Translations under genes and position numbers: made by a program
Shown: piece after piece, positions 1 to 6,533 of the stretch
Position numbering within the stretch: position 1 is the stretch's first letter
How the letters are laid out: each line of letters begins with the position of its first letter
The notes under the pieces: generated by a model
Databases searched by the model: none
Seen by the model: only the letters and a program-made list of their open reading frames with translations
Told to the model about the DNA's origin: nothing
From: Azospirillum brasilense
GTDB taxonomy: Bacteria > Pseudomonadota > Alphaproteobacteria > Rickettsiales > UBA3002
Assembly (NCBI GenBank): GCA_003241645.1
Contig: QFOX01000031.1
Span: 1 to 22,845, forward strand
DNA: 22,845 bases
Direction of reading: 5' to 3'

Positions 1-8
1 ACTAGACC

Positions 9-1103
9 ATGACCCGATACAACGCTGAAAACGAACGCATTAAGCGTCAGTATTTCGACTACCAGAAGGAGGCGATGCGCAAGTCGGAGACGACCATCCA
101 CGGCATCGCCGGTGCCTTGCAACGGTTCGAGGTCTATACCGGCCACAAAGGTTTCGGCAGCTTCACCAAGGAGCAGGCGATGGGCTTCAAGAAGCACCTC
201 GCCGCCGCGACGGCCATGCGCGATGGTCAGCTGCTCAGCAAATCCACCGTGCAGCATACGTTAAGCGCCATCAAAGAGTTCTTCGTTTGGCTTAGCCGAG
301 AGCCGGGCTATCGCAACCGCATCAATATCCACGATGCCGACTACCTGAACTACGGTGAGAAGGAGGCACGCGCTGCCCGCGCCCGCCCCTTGAAAACGCC
401 GCCCACTTTGGAGCAGGTGCGCTCGGCAATCCTCGCCATGCCGAGCGGCACCGACATTGAGCGCCGTGACCGTGCCGTGTTCGCCCTTGCCATCCTGACC
501 GGCATGCGCGACAGCGCCTTGGTTTCGCTGCGCATGAAACATATCGACATCGACCGCGAACTGGTCAACCAAGACCCCAACCTGGTACGCACGAAGGCCA
601 GCAAGCAGATATTTACCTATTTCGTGCCGGTCGGCGATGACCTGGTAGCCATCGTGAAGGACTGGGTGCGTTACCTGCGCGAGCAGCGCCTGTATGGCAA
701 TGACGACCCGGTATTCCCGCGCACCAAGGTCGGGCTGAGTGCCACTTCCGGTTTCGTCGCCGATGGGTTGGAGCCGGTCTGCTGGTCGAATGCTGCGCCG
801 GTGCGGAAACTAATGAAGGAAGCCTATGCCCGTGTCGGCCTTGGTTACTTCCATCCGCACTTGCTTCGCAAAACGCTCGTGAAGGTCGGCGAGCAACGCT
901 GCCGCACGCCGGAGGAGTTCAAGGCGTGGAGCCAGAATATCGGCCATGAAAGCGTGATGACCACGTTCCGTAGTTATGGCGAAGTCAGCGTGGAACGACA
1001 GGGCGAACTCATTAAGAACATGGATGGCAAGAAGGCTACCATCACACCGGAGACCATCCGCGAGGTGTTTGAATATCTCGGCATGGCACAGCGGCCAACC
1101 TAA
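9..1103 (+). CDS. Tyrosine recombinase / phage-type integrase
   Basis: This is a 364-aa site-specific recombinase that would cut and rejoin DNA through a 3'-phosphotyrosine intermediate. An N-terminal SAM-like core-binding domain (about residues 15-115) precedes the catalytic domain. The catalytic set is visible: R167 in TGMRDSAL, a probable beta-hairpin lysine (K196 or K199), H284 and R287 in HPHLLRKT, H313 in IGHES, and nucleophile Y323 in RSYGEV. An in-frame TAG at 3-5 rules out a longer protein in this window, so the ATG at 9 is the earliest start, although too little upstream sequence is present to see a ribosome binding site. The stop overlaps the stop of the convergent acr3 gene by four bases. 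Its position beside ars, cop and czc genes fits an island integrase. Family assignment is sure; the target site is unknown. Confidence 0.93.
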   Translation: MTRYNAENERIKRQYFDYQKEAMRKSETTIHGIAGALQRFEVYTGHKGFGSFTKEQAMGFKKHLAAATAMRDGQLLSKSTVQHTLSAIKEFFVWLSREPGYRNRINIHDADYLNYGEKEARAARARPLKTPPTLEQVRSAILAMPSGTDIERRDRAVFALAILTGMRDSALVSLRMKHIDIDRELVNQDPNLVRTKASKQIFTYFVPVGDDLVAIVKDWVRYLREQRLYGNDDPVFPRTKVGLSATSGFVADGLEPVCWSNAAPVRKLMKEAYARVGLGYFHPHLLRKTLVKVGEQRCRTPEEFKAWSQNIGHESVMTTFRSYGEVSVERQGELIKNMDGKKATITPETIREVFEYLGMAQRPT

Positions 1104-2125
1104 TGGGCGAAGCGCGAACGTGTTTTGTTAGCAATACCTACCAGCCACAACATCGCGGGCACTTCGACCAGTACTCCCACGACGGTCGCTAGTGCTGCGC
1201 CGGATTGCAGGCCGAATAGGCTGATGGCAACGGCGACCGCCAACTCGAAGAAATTAGACCCACCGATAAGTGCCGCCGGAGCGGCGACGTTGTGCGGTAC
1301 GCGGGCACGGCACATCCATACATAGGTTAGGGCAAACATGGCCAGGCTTTGTAGCAGAATCGGCACCGCAATCATGCCGATGACGAGCGGCTTGCTGATA
1401 AGGGTTTCCGCCTGGAAGCCAAACAAAAGCACCACCGTCGCTAGAAGGCCAACCACGGAGTAAGGTTTCAAGTGGTCGAGAAACGCAGGCAGCCGGTCTG
1501 GCGACAGTCGTTTGCGGGTAACAAAACCCGCCGCGATGGGGATGAGGACATAGAGCAGCACCGATAGGAGCAAGGTGGCCCAGGGCACCGCAATGTCCGA
1601 TACGCCTAGCAATAGCGCGGCAATGGGCGCGAAGGCGACAATCATCACGAGGTCGTTCAAAGATACCTGCACCAGCGTATAATTAGCATCGCCCTTTACC
1701 AAGCGGCTCCATACGAAAACCATGGCTGTACATGGCGCGGTGCCCAGTAAGATGAGACCGGCGATATACTGCGCTGCATCCTCCGGCGAAATGTAGTCGG
1801 CGAACACATGCCGTAGAAACAACACTGCTAGCGCCGCCATGCTGAATGGCTTTACCAGCCAGTTGATGATGAACGTGATGATAAGCCCTTTGGGGCGCTG
1901 CCCCACCTGGCGGATGGTCGAAAAATCGACATTCACCATCATCGGGTAAATCATTACCCAAATCAGCAACGCCACCACGAGATTCACGTTGGCGTATTGC
2001 AGCCCCGCAATCGCGGTGAAGATGCCCGGCAGCAGATAGCCTAGACCAACCCCCGCAGCGATGCAGAGGGCGACCCAGACCGAGAGGTAGCGTTCAAATC
2101 CGCCGAGCGGGGATGGCTGCGTCAT
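1100..2125 (-). CDS. acr3: Arsenite efflux permease, ACR3 family
   Basis: This is a 341-aa inner-membrane transporter that exports arsenite using the proton-motive force. About ten hydrophobic segments run through the protein. The ACR3 signature GTAPCTAMVFVWS carries the conserved cysteine (C132) in the fourth or fifth helix, and the GGSNFFELAVA segment near residue 290 carries the conserved glutamate. Both residues are known to be essential in characterised ACR3 proteins. It is the last gene of a minus-strand operon, and its start lies 32 bases inside arsC, which suggests translational coupling. Length is normal for bacterial ACR3 (about 340-360 aa). The paired arsenate reductase makes its substrate. 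It ends by overlapping the integrase stop, with no room for an intergenic terminator. Confidence 0.95.
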   Translation of the reverse strand: MTQPSPLGGFERYLSVWVALCIAAGVGLGYLLPGIFTAIAGLQYANVNLVVALLIWVMIYPMMVNVDFSTIRQVGQRPKGLIITFIINWLVKPFSMAALAVLFLRHVFADYISPEDAAQYIAGLILLGTAPCTAMVFVWSRLVKGDANYTLVQVSLNDLVMIVAFAPIAALLLGVSDIAVPWATLLLSVLLYVLIPIAAGFVTRKRLSPDRLPAFLDHLKPYSVVGLLATVVLLFGFQAETLISKPLVIGMIAVPILLQSLAMFALTYVWMCRARVPHNVAAPAALIGGSNFFELAVAVAISLFGLQSGAALATVVGVLVEVPAMLWLVGIANKTRSRFAH

Positions 2126-2591
2126 GGTTCACCTCGATGGCTTTGATTTTTGCAGTAAGCGTTGCCTTCCCTTCAATCGGCAGGCGGCTTAGTTCATCGA
2201 GTGGCGCTTTTAGCATCGAGAACACGCGCTCGAACTCCTGCTCCGTTTGCTCAGTCGTACCTTCAAAATGTGCCGGGTCGGGAACACCCCAATGCACCTT
2301 CATGGGCGCACCTGGGAAGAACGGGCAGACTTCGCCCGCCGCGTTATCGCATACCGTTACTACTAGGTCGAACTTGGTATCTTTCAACTCGTCCCATGAC
2401 TTGCTGTGCAACCCCTCGGTGCTGATGCCGTGGCGTTGGAGTGTTTCCAGGCTGCGCGGGTTCACCTCTCCGGTCGGGTGGCTGCCCGCGCTGTACGCTT
2501 TGAACCGCCCCCCGCTGACGTGGTTGAGGTAAGCCTCGGCAAGAATGCTGCGGCACGAATTGCCAGTACAGAGAAATAGGACGTTGAACAT
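2094..2591 (-). CDS. arsC: Arsenate reductase, thioredoxin-coupled (LMW-PTP fold)
   Basis: A 165-aa cytoplasmic enzyme that reduces arsenate to arsenite for export by the neighbouring Acr3. The N-terminal P-loop CTGNSCRS gives the CX5R motif with nucleophile C8 and R14. The later TVCDNAAGEVCP segment supplies C81 and C89, the relay cysteines of the S. aureus pI258-type, thioredoxin-coupled family (C10/C82/C89 there). This is not the glutaredoxin-coupled E. coli plasmid R773 type. The C-terminus runs 32 bases into acr3. It starts two bases after the arsH stop, so it is co-transcribed with arsR and arsH. The usual family length is about 130-175 aa, so it looks intact. Confidence 0.95.
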   Translation of the reverse strand: MFNVLFLCTGNSCRSILAEAYLNHVSGGRFKAYSAGSHPTGEVNPRSLETLQRHGISTEGLHSKSWDELKDTKFDLVVTVCDNAAGEVCPFFPGAPMKVHWGVPDPAHFEGTTEQTEQEFERVFSMLKAPLDELSRLPIEGKATLTAKIKAIEVNHDAAIPARRI

Positions 2592-2593
2592 GG

Positions 2594-3355
2594 CTATCCC
2601 TTTTGATGAGCGGTGGCGATGGCAGATAAGTCGGTCGCGGCATCGCGCTCCTTCTTGTCGAACGCCTCCCTGCGCTCGGAATAGCGGTCAACCAGCAAGG
2701 TCGAATGCGAGCGGGTGAGGATGGTGAAGCGTACCAACTCCTCCATCACATCAACAATGCGTTCGTAGTAGTCGGATGGCTTCATGCGGCCTTCTTCATC
2801 GAATTGCTCGAAGGCTTTGGCGACGCTCGACTGGTTGGGTATGGTTATCATCCGCATCCAGCGACCGAGCAGCCGCATGGTGTTGACCGCGTTGAAAGAT
2901 TGCGAGCCGCCACTAACTTGCATGACCGCTAGCGTTCGGCCTTGTGTTGGACGCATCCCGCCCATGTTCAGCGGAAGATGGTCGATTTGTGCTTTCATCA
3001 GCCCGGTGATGGCACCATGCCGCTCCGGGCTGCACCATACTTGCCCTTCCGACCACATCGACAATTCACGCAGCTCCTTCACCGCCGGGTGGTCATCGTT
3101 CTTTACTTGGTCAGGGAATGGCAGGTCGGATGGGTCAAAGATTCGGGTTTCCGCACCGAAGTATTGGAGGATGCGCGCTGCTTCCTCGACAGCAAAACGC
3201 GAGAAGGAACGCTCACGCAGCGACCCATACAGTAGCAGGATGCGCGGCGGGTGGCCGAGCGGGTCATCCAGACCAAACGAGGGCATACATGCGAACAGTC
3301 GTTTATCGAGGGCTGGCAGGTGGTCGGGGTCGGGCAATGTGCGGAGGCGGCTCAC
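2594..3355 (-). CDS. arsH: ArsH, NADPH-dependent FMN reductase / organoarsenical oxidase
   Basis: This 253-aa flavodoxin-fold protein belongs to the ArsH family, known to reduce FMN with NADPH and to oxidise trivalent organoarsenicals. The FMN phosphate loop is visible as LLYGSLRERSFSR (about residues 41-53), followed by the family segments PERHGAITGLMKAQIDHLPL and QVSGGSQSFNAVN. I chose the GTG start at 3355, which overlaps the arsR stop as GTGA and follows a purine-rich AAAGAAAAAGAA stretch that can act as ribosome binding site. A longer ATG reading (to 3406) would overlap arsR by 55 bases and add a non-conserved N-terminus. It is the second gene of arsR-arsH-arsC-acr3. Confidence 0.9.
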   Translation of the reverse strand: MSRLRTLPDPDHLPALDKRLFACMPSFGLDDPLGHPPRILLLYGSLRERSFSRFAVEEAARILQYFGAETRIFDPSDLPFPDQVKNDDHPAVKELRELSMWSEGQVWCSPERHGAITGLMKAQIDHLPLNMGGMRPTQGRTLAVMQVSGGSQSFNAVNTMRLLGRWMRMITIPNQSSVAKAFEQFDEEGRMKPSDYYERIVDVMEELVRFTILTRSHSTLLVDRYSERREAFDKKERDAATDLSAIATAHQKG

Positions 3356-3678
3356 TTCTTTTTCTTTCGTGGCTTGCAGGCGGACGGGCTGCTTTCGCGG
3401 GAGCAACAGTTATCCATCAGGAACCCGGCGAGCGACTGCACTGCGTCGAGGTTCGCTTTGTAAATAATGCGCCGACCGTCGCGCTGGCTGCTTACCAACC
3501 CCGCTTGGTTGAGGTGGGAGAGATGAAATGACAGCGTGTTGTGAGGTATTCCCAGCGTATTGCTTAATACGCCAGCCGCTGCACCTTCGCGGCCATGCTC
3601 GACCAGCAGGCGGAAGATGCCGAGGCGTGTTTCCTGCGAAAGTGCGTTAAAAGCAGTAAGGGCCAATGAAATGTCCAT
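3352..3678 (-). CDS. arsR: ArsR-family arsenic-responsive repressor (C-terminal Cys type)
   Basis: A 108-aa winged-helix repressor. The helix-turn-helix is GVLSNTLGIPHNTLSFHLSHL (about residues 36-56; quoted here as overlapping parts GVLSNTLGIP and HNTLSFHLSHL) followed by the wing SSQRDGRRIIYKA. The E. coli-type CxC in the recognition-helix region is absent. Instead the C-terminus has C91, C92 and C101, the arrangement described for Acidithiobacillus ferrooxidans ArsR, where three C-terminal cysteines bind As(III). It should therefore release DNA when arsenite binds. The tail is strongly basic (KPRKKKK). The start ATG lies directly beside its own operator and the predicted transcription start, so the message may be leaderless. 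It heads the ars operon. Confidence 0.93.
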   Translation of the reverse strand: MDISLALTAFNALSQETRLGIFRLLVEHGREGAAAGVLSNTLGIPHNTLSFHLSHLNQAGLVSSQRDGRRIIYKANLDAVQSLAGFLMDNCCSRESSPSACKPRKKKK

Positions 3679-3679
3679 G

Positions 3680-3712
3680 TGTCCAGAATAATGGACATAT
3701 CTAGACTGTCAA
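3680..3712 (-). promoter_or_regulatory. ars operon promoter and probable ArsR operator
   Basis: Reading on the minus strand, a perfect -35 TTGACA (3707-3712) is followed after 16 bases by TATTCT (3685-3690). An inverted repeat TGTCC-N8-GGACA (3680-3697) covers the -10 and ends just before the arsR ATG at 3678. This is where an ArsR dimer would block polymerase. The -10 lies six bases before the ATG, so transcription probably starts at or next to the A of the start codon. Confidence 0.75.
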
Positions 3713-3728
3713 GCAAAGCTGCGGCGCG

Positions 3729-4487
3729 TTAGTTAAGGGCTTCCATGTATCCGCCATTCTTCTTGAACCAATAGCCGGAGCCGACTGGATGCTCGACGAC
3801 CTCGAATCCCAGCGAGCGGTAAAGTTCGATTTCTTTCAGCGGTGGATTTTTGCGCCGTGCTTCCTGAGCGGCTGCCACCTGCGCTTCAATCTGCTCTTTC
3901 GAGAGTGGCTGCTTGCGCGCCGGTACGAATGTAGCTGTCTGGCGACCGGCATCGGCGGGTAGTGCTTCGGTAACTTCCAATCCTGCTTCCCGCATTCGCT
4001 GGGTAATACACTCGCTGGCGGCTGCCAACGGGGAAACGGGCGGTTTGTTGGTGGCAACGTGTTTGGCTTCCTCTGCGTCAAGCAACTGCTGCCAGACACG
4101 GTGCAGGAGGACGACAACACCAAGCGCAATCAGCCACGATGATGCTGTTGCCAGCCTGACAGCCATCCATGCGCCATCTTCGCTGCGCCAATCGCGGGGC
4201 ATCCAGAATAGCAACTGAACCAGAATGCCATAGCAGCCGTAGGTGGCACCAGCGAACCCTACAATCAACGCGACTGTTCGCCACAAGCGCGACGGTATGT
4301 ACCAGGGTGGCGGCTCGTAGGTGAGCATCATGAGTGTGTGTTCAGGGTAGAACTCACGGCTGCCGCCCGCGAGACCGCAGAAGCGGTAGTAGGCTGCCGG
4401 TGCCCGCAGCATGATGAAGGCGAACGCGCAGGCCACTATGAAACACATCGAACCCAGGAAATGAAAAATCGTATCAGCTGGTTCCAT
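3729..4487 (-). CDS. Hypothetical membrane protein with three hydrophobic segments
   Basis: I do not recognise this 252-aa protein. From the ATG at 4487 it has three likely membrane helices: about residues 8-28 (FLGSMCFIVACAFAFIMLRA), 68-95 (VALIVGFAGATYGCYGILVQ) and 115-135 (ASSWLIALGVVVLLHRVW). A charged, Ala/Lys/Glu-rich cytoplasmic stretch follows (about 185-215, probably helical). The C-terminus contains a small compact segment, IELYRSLGFEVVEHPVGSGYW. An upstream ATG at 4607 is possible in frame, but its 40 extra residues are basic, low in hydrophobicity and overlap the small ORF before it, so I prefer 4487. The start lies four bases after that ORF's stop, which suggests coupling. Its stop is near, but separate from, the ars promoter. 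Function unknown. Confidence 0.7.
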   Translation of the reverse strand: MEPADTIFHFLGSMCFIVACAFAFIMLRAPAAYYRFCGLAGGSREFYPEHTLMMLTYEPPPWYIPSRLWRTVALIVGFAGATYGCYGILVQLLFWMPRDWRSEDGAWMAVRLATASSWLIALGVVVLLHRVWQQLLDAEEAKHVATNKPPVSPLAAASECITQRMREAGLEVTEALPADAGRQTATFVPARKQPLSKEQIEAQVAAAQEARRKNPPLKEIELYRSLGFEVVEHPVGSGYWFKKNGGYMEALN

Positions 4488-4491
4488 GTGA

Positions 4492-4632
4492 TTACCCGCG
4501 CACTGGCAGCGTCTTAGTGCAGTTGGGGACGGTCGGCGATGGCGATTCGGAGCACCCGTCGATGGGACGAGCGATGCGGTCGCTGGTGAGCGAGAGATAA
4601 CCCGCAATCAGCACAATGACGATGAATCTCAT
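4492..4632 (-). CDS. Possible 46-aa secreted small protein
   Basis: A short ORF starts with MRFIVIVLIAGYLSL, a plausible signal sequence, followed by a polar stretch with two cysteines (GCSESPSPTVPNC). It stops four bases before the ATG of the downstream membrane protein, a spacing typical of coupled genes. Against it, no ribosome binding site is visible, because the start directly follows the T-tract of the upstream terminator. It could be a real small gene, a leader peptide for the downstream gene, or chance. Confidence 0.4.
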   Translation of the reverse strand: MRFIVIVLIAGYLSLTSDRIARPIDGCSESPSPTVPNCTKTLPVRG

Positions 4633-4634
4633 AA

Positions 4635-4663
4635 GAAAAAAGGGGGCACCGGAGCGCCCCCCC
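4635..4663 (-). terminator. Rho-independent terminator after the 51-aa secreted protein gene
   Basis: On the minus strand a GGGGGC...GCCCCC stem (4642-4647 pairing with 4656-4661) has a short interior loop and is followed by a run of Ts (4635-4641). It begins about ten bases after the stop of the small secreted protein gene. Transcription of the membrane-protein gene beyond it needs read-through or a separate promoter. Confidence 0.75.
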
Positions 4664-4671
4664 CCTTGCAC

Positions 4672-4827
4672 CTAGTTACCACCGGGACGGGAATCGGCCG
4701 AGCGGTCGCCGCAGCGCGAGCCATCCGATGCCGTTTGCCAGTCGTGGTCACAGTTGCCGGCCAATGCCGCTTGCGCGGTTAGTACAGTCATCAGCGTGGC
4801 TGCGATAAGCGAAATAGTCTTCTTCAT
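4672..4827 (-). CDS. Small secreted Cys-containing protein (51 aa)
   Basis: This 51-aa ORF has an excellent ribosome binding site (AGGAG five bases before the ATG). A clear signal peptide (about residues 1-23, MKKTISLIAATLMTVLTAQA then ALA) is cut before GNC. The mature part is about 28 residues, with two cysteines (C26 and C39) in CDHDWQTASDGSRCGDRSA and a polar SRPGG tail. The pattern C...WQTxxDGxRCGDRxAxxRPGG is one I recall from short hypothetical proteins of proteobacteria, but no function is known to me. It is followed by a strong terminator and preceded by a highly structured leader with its own promoter, so it looks like a single-gene unit. The periplasmic product could form one disulfide. 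Confidence 0.8.
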   Translation of the reverse strand: MKKTISLIAATLMTVLTAQAALAGNCDHDWQTASDGSRCGDRSADSRPGGN

Positions 4828-5038
4828 AGAAACTCCTCAACGTTACGCCATCGGGGATTCGATGGCGGACGGGGAGTTAAGAAACCTATCGTTGGAAAGG
4901 TCGCATGTGCCTTTGGGCCTTTCGGCCTTGGACATGCGCACATGCCTCCCCGGCCATACGGTCGAGGAGTGGGATGACGGCCACAAGCCGCCAACGATAG
5001 GGGTTCTTACGCCCCGGAACGGCCTATCGGACGTTCCA
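4828..5038 (-). promoter_or_regulatory. Structured 5' leader RNA, candidate riboswitch-like regulator
   Basis: This 211-nt leader precedes the 51-aa secreted protein gene. Visible pairings are: hairpin 5016-5021/5032-5037; a long closing helix 4991-5001/4885-4895 (11 bp) extended by 5004-5009/4878-4883 (6 bp); an internal stem 4938-4945/4903-4910 (8 bp) enclosing GGCC-GAAA-GGCC (4916-4927); a 7-base pairing 4946-4952/4870-4876 that would form a pseudoknot across the closing helix; and an 8-bp hairpin 4846-4853/4860-4867 just before the ribosome binding site. The leader segment ACTCCTC (4964-4970) is an exact complement of the ribosome binding site GAGGAGT (4832-4838). CGATAGG at 5023-5029 repeats the 3' strand of the closing helix and could compete for the same partner. 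I match it to no RNA family I know. Confidence 0.6.
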
Positions 5039-5044
5039 AGGCAG

Positions 5045-5073
5045 ACAGTATGCGTGAAACGTAATTAGGTCAA
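5045..5073 (-). promoter_or_regulatory. Promoter for the structured leader and small secreted protein
   Basis: On the minus strand, -35 TTGACC (5068-5073) and a weaker -10 TACTGT (5045-5050) are separated by 17 bases. Transcription would begin near 5038, right at the first hairpin of the leader. The -35 lies directly after the stop of the DUF3147-like gene. Confidence 0.5.
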
Positions 5074-5074
5074 G

Positions 5075-5419
5075 TTAGCTGCGCATGAACCGCAGTAAAA
5101 CAGTCACAATCCCGTAAGCGCCAGCTGTGGCGAGCGCCGAAACAGCCAGCGCCAGCCAGAAGTTTATGCCTTGCTTTAAGGCGATGGGCAGCACGATAAA
5201 CAGTACCATCGACGGCAATACTAGCCACACGATGTCGTGCGACAGAGCAGCGACCTTGGCGATGTCTTTCGTGTCCACGTAAAGCCAGATGAAGGCCAGT
5301 ATGGAGGTTAGCGGCAGCGAAGCCAGCACCGCCGCCGCGAAGCTGTACCGCTTGGCGATTTCCGATACTGCAACGATGACCGCCGCGCTCGTGAAGAACT
5401 TCAAAATCAAATAGCCCAT
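5075..5419 (-). CDS. DUF3147-like small inner-membrane protein
   Basis: A 114-aa protein with four hydrophobic segments (about residues 3-20, 27-48, 63-82 and 86-110), starting MGYLILKFFTSAAVIVAVSE. It resembles the DUF3147 family of uncharacterised membrane proteins, seen here from the conserved-looking N-terminus and the SFAAAVLASLPLTSILAFIW segment. I chose the ATG at 5419, which follows GGGG eight bases upstream; a longer reading in the same frame lies entirely inside the upstream gene and is not membrane-like. It starts 11 bases after the glutaredoxin-MauE gene, so it is the third gene of the leftward copper-module operon. The role is unknown; context suggests metal or redox stress. Confidence 0.75.
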   Translation of the reverse strand: MGYLILKFFTSAAVIVAVSEIAKRYSFAAAVLASLPLTSILAFIWLYVDTKDIAKVAALSHDIVWLVLPSMVLFIVLPIALKQGINFWLALAVSALATAGAYGIVTVLLRFMRS

Positions 5420-5430
5420 ACAAGCCCCGG

Positions 5431-6213
5431 TTAAGCGATAACGGTGCGCAGCATCCACACTGCCATGCCGACCATCATCAGGTTTTCGGTCAGCGATACG
5501 AAGCCAAGCGGCACCTTGCTGCTGCCGCCGACACAGGCGCATTTTATCTGCCGCTTGTCGATATAGACCGCTTTGATAACAGAAGCCGCGCCGACCGTAC
5601 CGATGAACAGCGCGAGGGGGATGGAAAGCCAGGGCAGAATGCCTGCTACCATGAGCAGTCCGGCAAGCCCTTCCGCAAAGGGATAGAGGTAGGCGTAGCG
5701 AACCCAGCGCCGAGCGAGCAGGTCGTAGCCCAAGAACATGGTCGAAAACTTCTCGATGTCCTGCAATTTGAGCATCGCCAGTAGGCACATACTGAATCCG
5801 ATGAACCACTCGGCGGCGCGTATGGTCAGCGCGTCACCGAACGCTGCGAGGTTGACCGCGAGCGCCATAAGCCCGGCCATAGCAAAAACAGCAACGACGG
5901 GCTTGTAACTGGTAGCATCTGCATCCGGCACTGCTTGGCCGAAATGCTTGCGTATGTCATCGTAGCCCCCGATGCGTGTGCCGCCGATAAAAGTTTGCGG
6001 GGTGGTTTTGACCTGATACTCGGCTTTGAATGCATCCACCTGTTCGCGCGTAGTGAGCAGGTTGTCTTCCACGGTGAATCCTTCGCGCTCCAACAGGTCT
6101 TTGGCTTTTAGCCCGAACGGGCAGATATGTTCCGGCATGACCATGCGGTAAAGGGTCGCGTGCTTCAACGGCTTGGAAGTGTCGCAGCAACTACTCCCCA
6201 TGGTCGTGCTCAT
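5431..6213 (-). CDS. Glutaredoxin-MauE fusion membrane protein
   Basis: A 260-aa two-domain protein. Residues 17-92 form a glutaredoxin-like domain with a monothiol-type HICPFG motif (C31), the cis-proline TPQTFIGG (71-78) and the IGGYDD motif (81-86). An N-terminal CC pair (C9, C10) comes before it. Residues 103-258 form a four-helix MauE/DoxX-like membrane domain with CACVGG (C225, C227), the motif expected of MauE-type redox proteins. MauE is known from maturation of disulfide-containing methylamine dehydrogenase. Here I infer electron transfer across the membrane to a periplasmic thiol or metal partner. The start overlaps the Met-rich peptide gene by 23 bases; an alternative ATG at 6201 would reduce the overlap. 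Second gene of the leftward operon divergent from csoR. Confidence 0.88.
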   Translation of the reverse strand: MSTTMGSSCCDTSKPLKHATLYRMVMPEHICPFGLKAKDLLEREGFTVEDNLLTTREQVDAFKAEYQVKTTPQTFIGGTRIGGYDDIRKHFGQAVPDADATSYKPVVAVFAMAGLMALAVNLAAFGDALTIRAAEWFIGFSMCLLAMLKLQDIEKFSTMFLGYDLLARRWVRYAYLYPFAEGLAGLLMVAGILPWLSIPLALFIGTVGAASVIKAVYIDKRQIKCACVGGSSKVPLGFVSLTENLMMVGMAVWMLRTVIA

Positions 6214-6457
6214 GTCCGCTGTGTTCAGGCTCGGCGGTGTCGGTCTTGGCCTTATTTTTATTCTGCATCATCCGGTGGCATTCCATCATTTCGTCATGGG
6301 GCATGGTCTTCATCATCGTGCGCATCAGTTCCTTGTCCTTCATCATCGCGCTGCATTTTTCGACGAGGGCATCCTCTGGCTGCTCTGCGGCAAGCGCAGG
6401 CAGTGTCGAGGCAAGTGAAAGTAAAGAAGCGAGGGCAATGGTTCGTAGGGTCTTCAT
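6191..6457 (-). CDS. Met/His-rich secreted peptide, probable periplasmic copper binder
   Basis: An 88-aa protein with a signal peptide (about residues 1-23, ending LPALA before AEQPED). The mature part is rich in methionine and contains the pairs MM, MMK and MMECHRMM, two cysteines, and a C-terminal HSGHEHDHGE tail. Such Met and His arrays bind Cu(I) and Cu(II) in copper-resistance proteins. A strong ribosome binding site (AGGAGA, six bases before ATG) supports the start. It is the first gene leftward from the shared csoR palindrome, so copper regulation is likely. No named family is certain; it is probably a copper chaperone or sponge feeding CopA/CopB or the redox protein encoded next to it. 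Confidence 0.82.
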   Translation of the reverse strand: MKTLRTIALASLLSLASTLPALAAEQPEDALVEKCSAMMKDKELMRTMMKTMPHDEMMECHRMMQNKNKAKTDTAEPEHSGHEHDHGE

Positions 6458-6493
6458 AAGGTCTCCTTACAGATTGACGAAACTTACTGATAT

Positions 6494-6522
6494 GGTATAT
6501 ACCCCCATAGGGTATAATTCAA
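6494..6522. promoter_or_regulatory. Divergent copper-module promoters with CsoR-type operator
   Basis: A perfect palindrome TATACCC-CCATA-GGGTATA (6498-6516) lies between csoR and the Met-rich peptide gene. It has the form of CsoR operators (paired runs of C and G). Rightward, a consensus -10 TATAAT (6513-6518) sits 15 bases before the csoR ATG, with no clear -35. Leftward, TTGAAT (6517-6522) and TATACC (6494-6499) are 17 bases apart. One bound repressor would cover both promoters. Confidence 0.8.
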
Positions 6523-6533
6523 GGGCCATTCCA

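Noticed and set aside
2784..3467. 227-codon plus-strand ORF opposite arsH
   Set aside because: It is antisense to arsH, Ser/Arg-rich and without domain features.
4878..5009. Integron attC site, SRP RNA, 6S RNA or RNase P RNA at the inverted repeat
   Set aside because: No attC core sites, no SRP GGAAG/GCAGCC loop and no RNase P signature are present; the link to a gene's ribosome binding site points to a leader RNA.
5420..5809. N-terminal extension of the DUF3147-like gene
   Set aside because: The extra 130 residues are a frame-shifted reading of the glutaredoxin-MauE gene, not membrane-like; the start at 5419 has a ribosome binding site.
6237..6533. Long N-terminal extension of csoR
   Set aside because: It would cross the operator and both divergent promoters and overlap the Met-rich peptide gene. 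CsoR proteins are about 90 aa.
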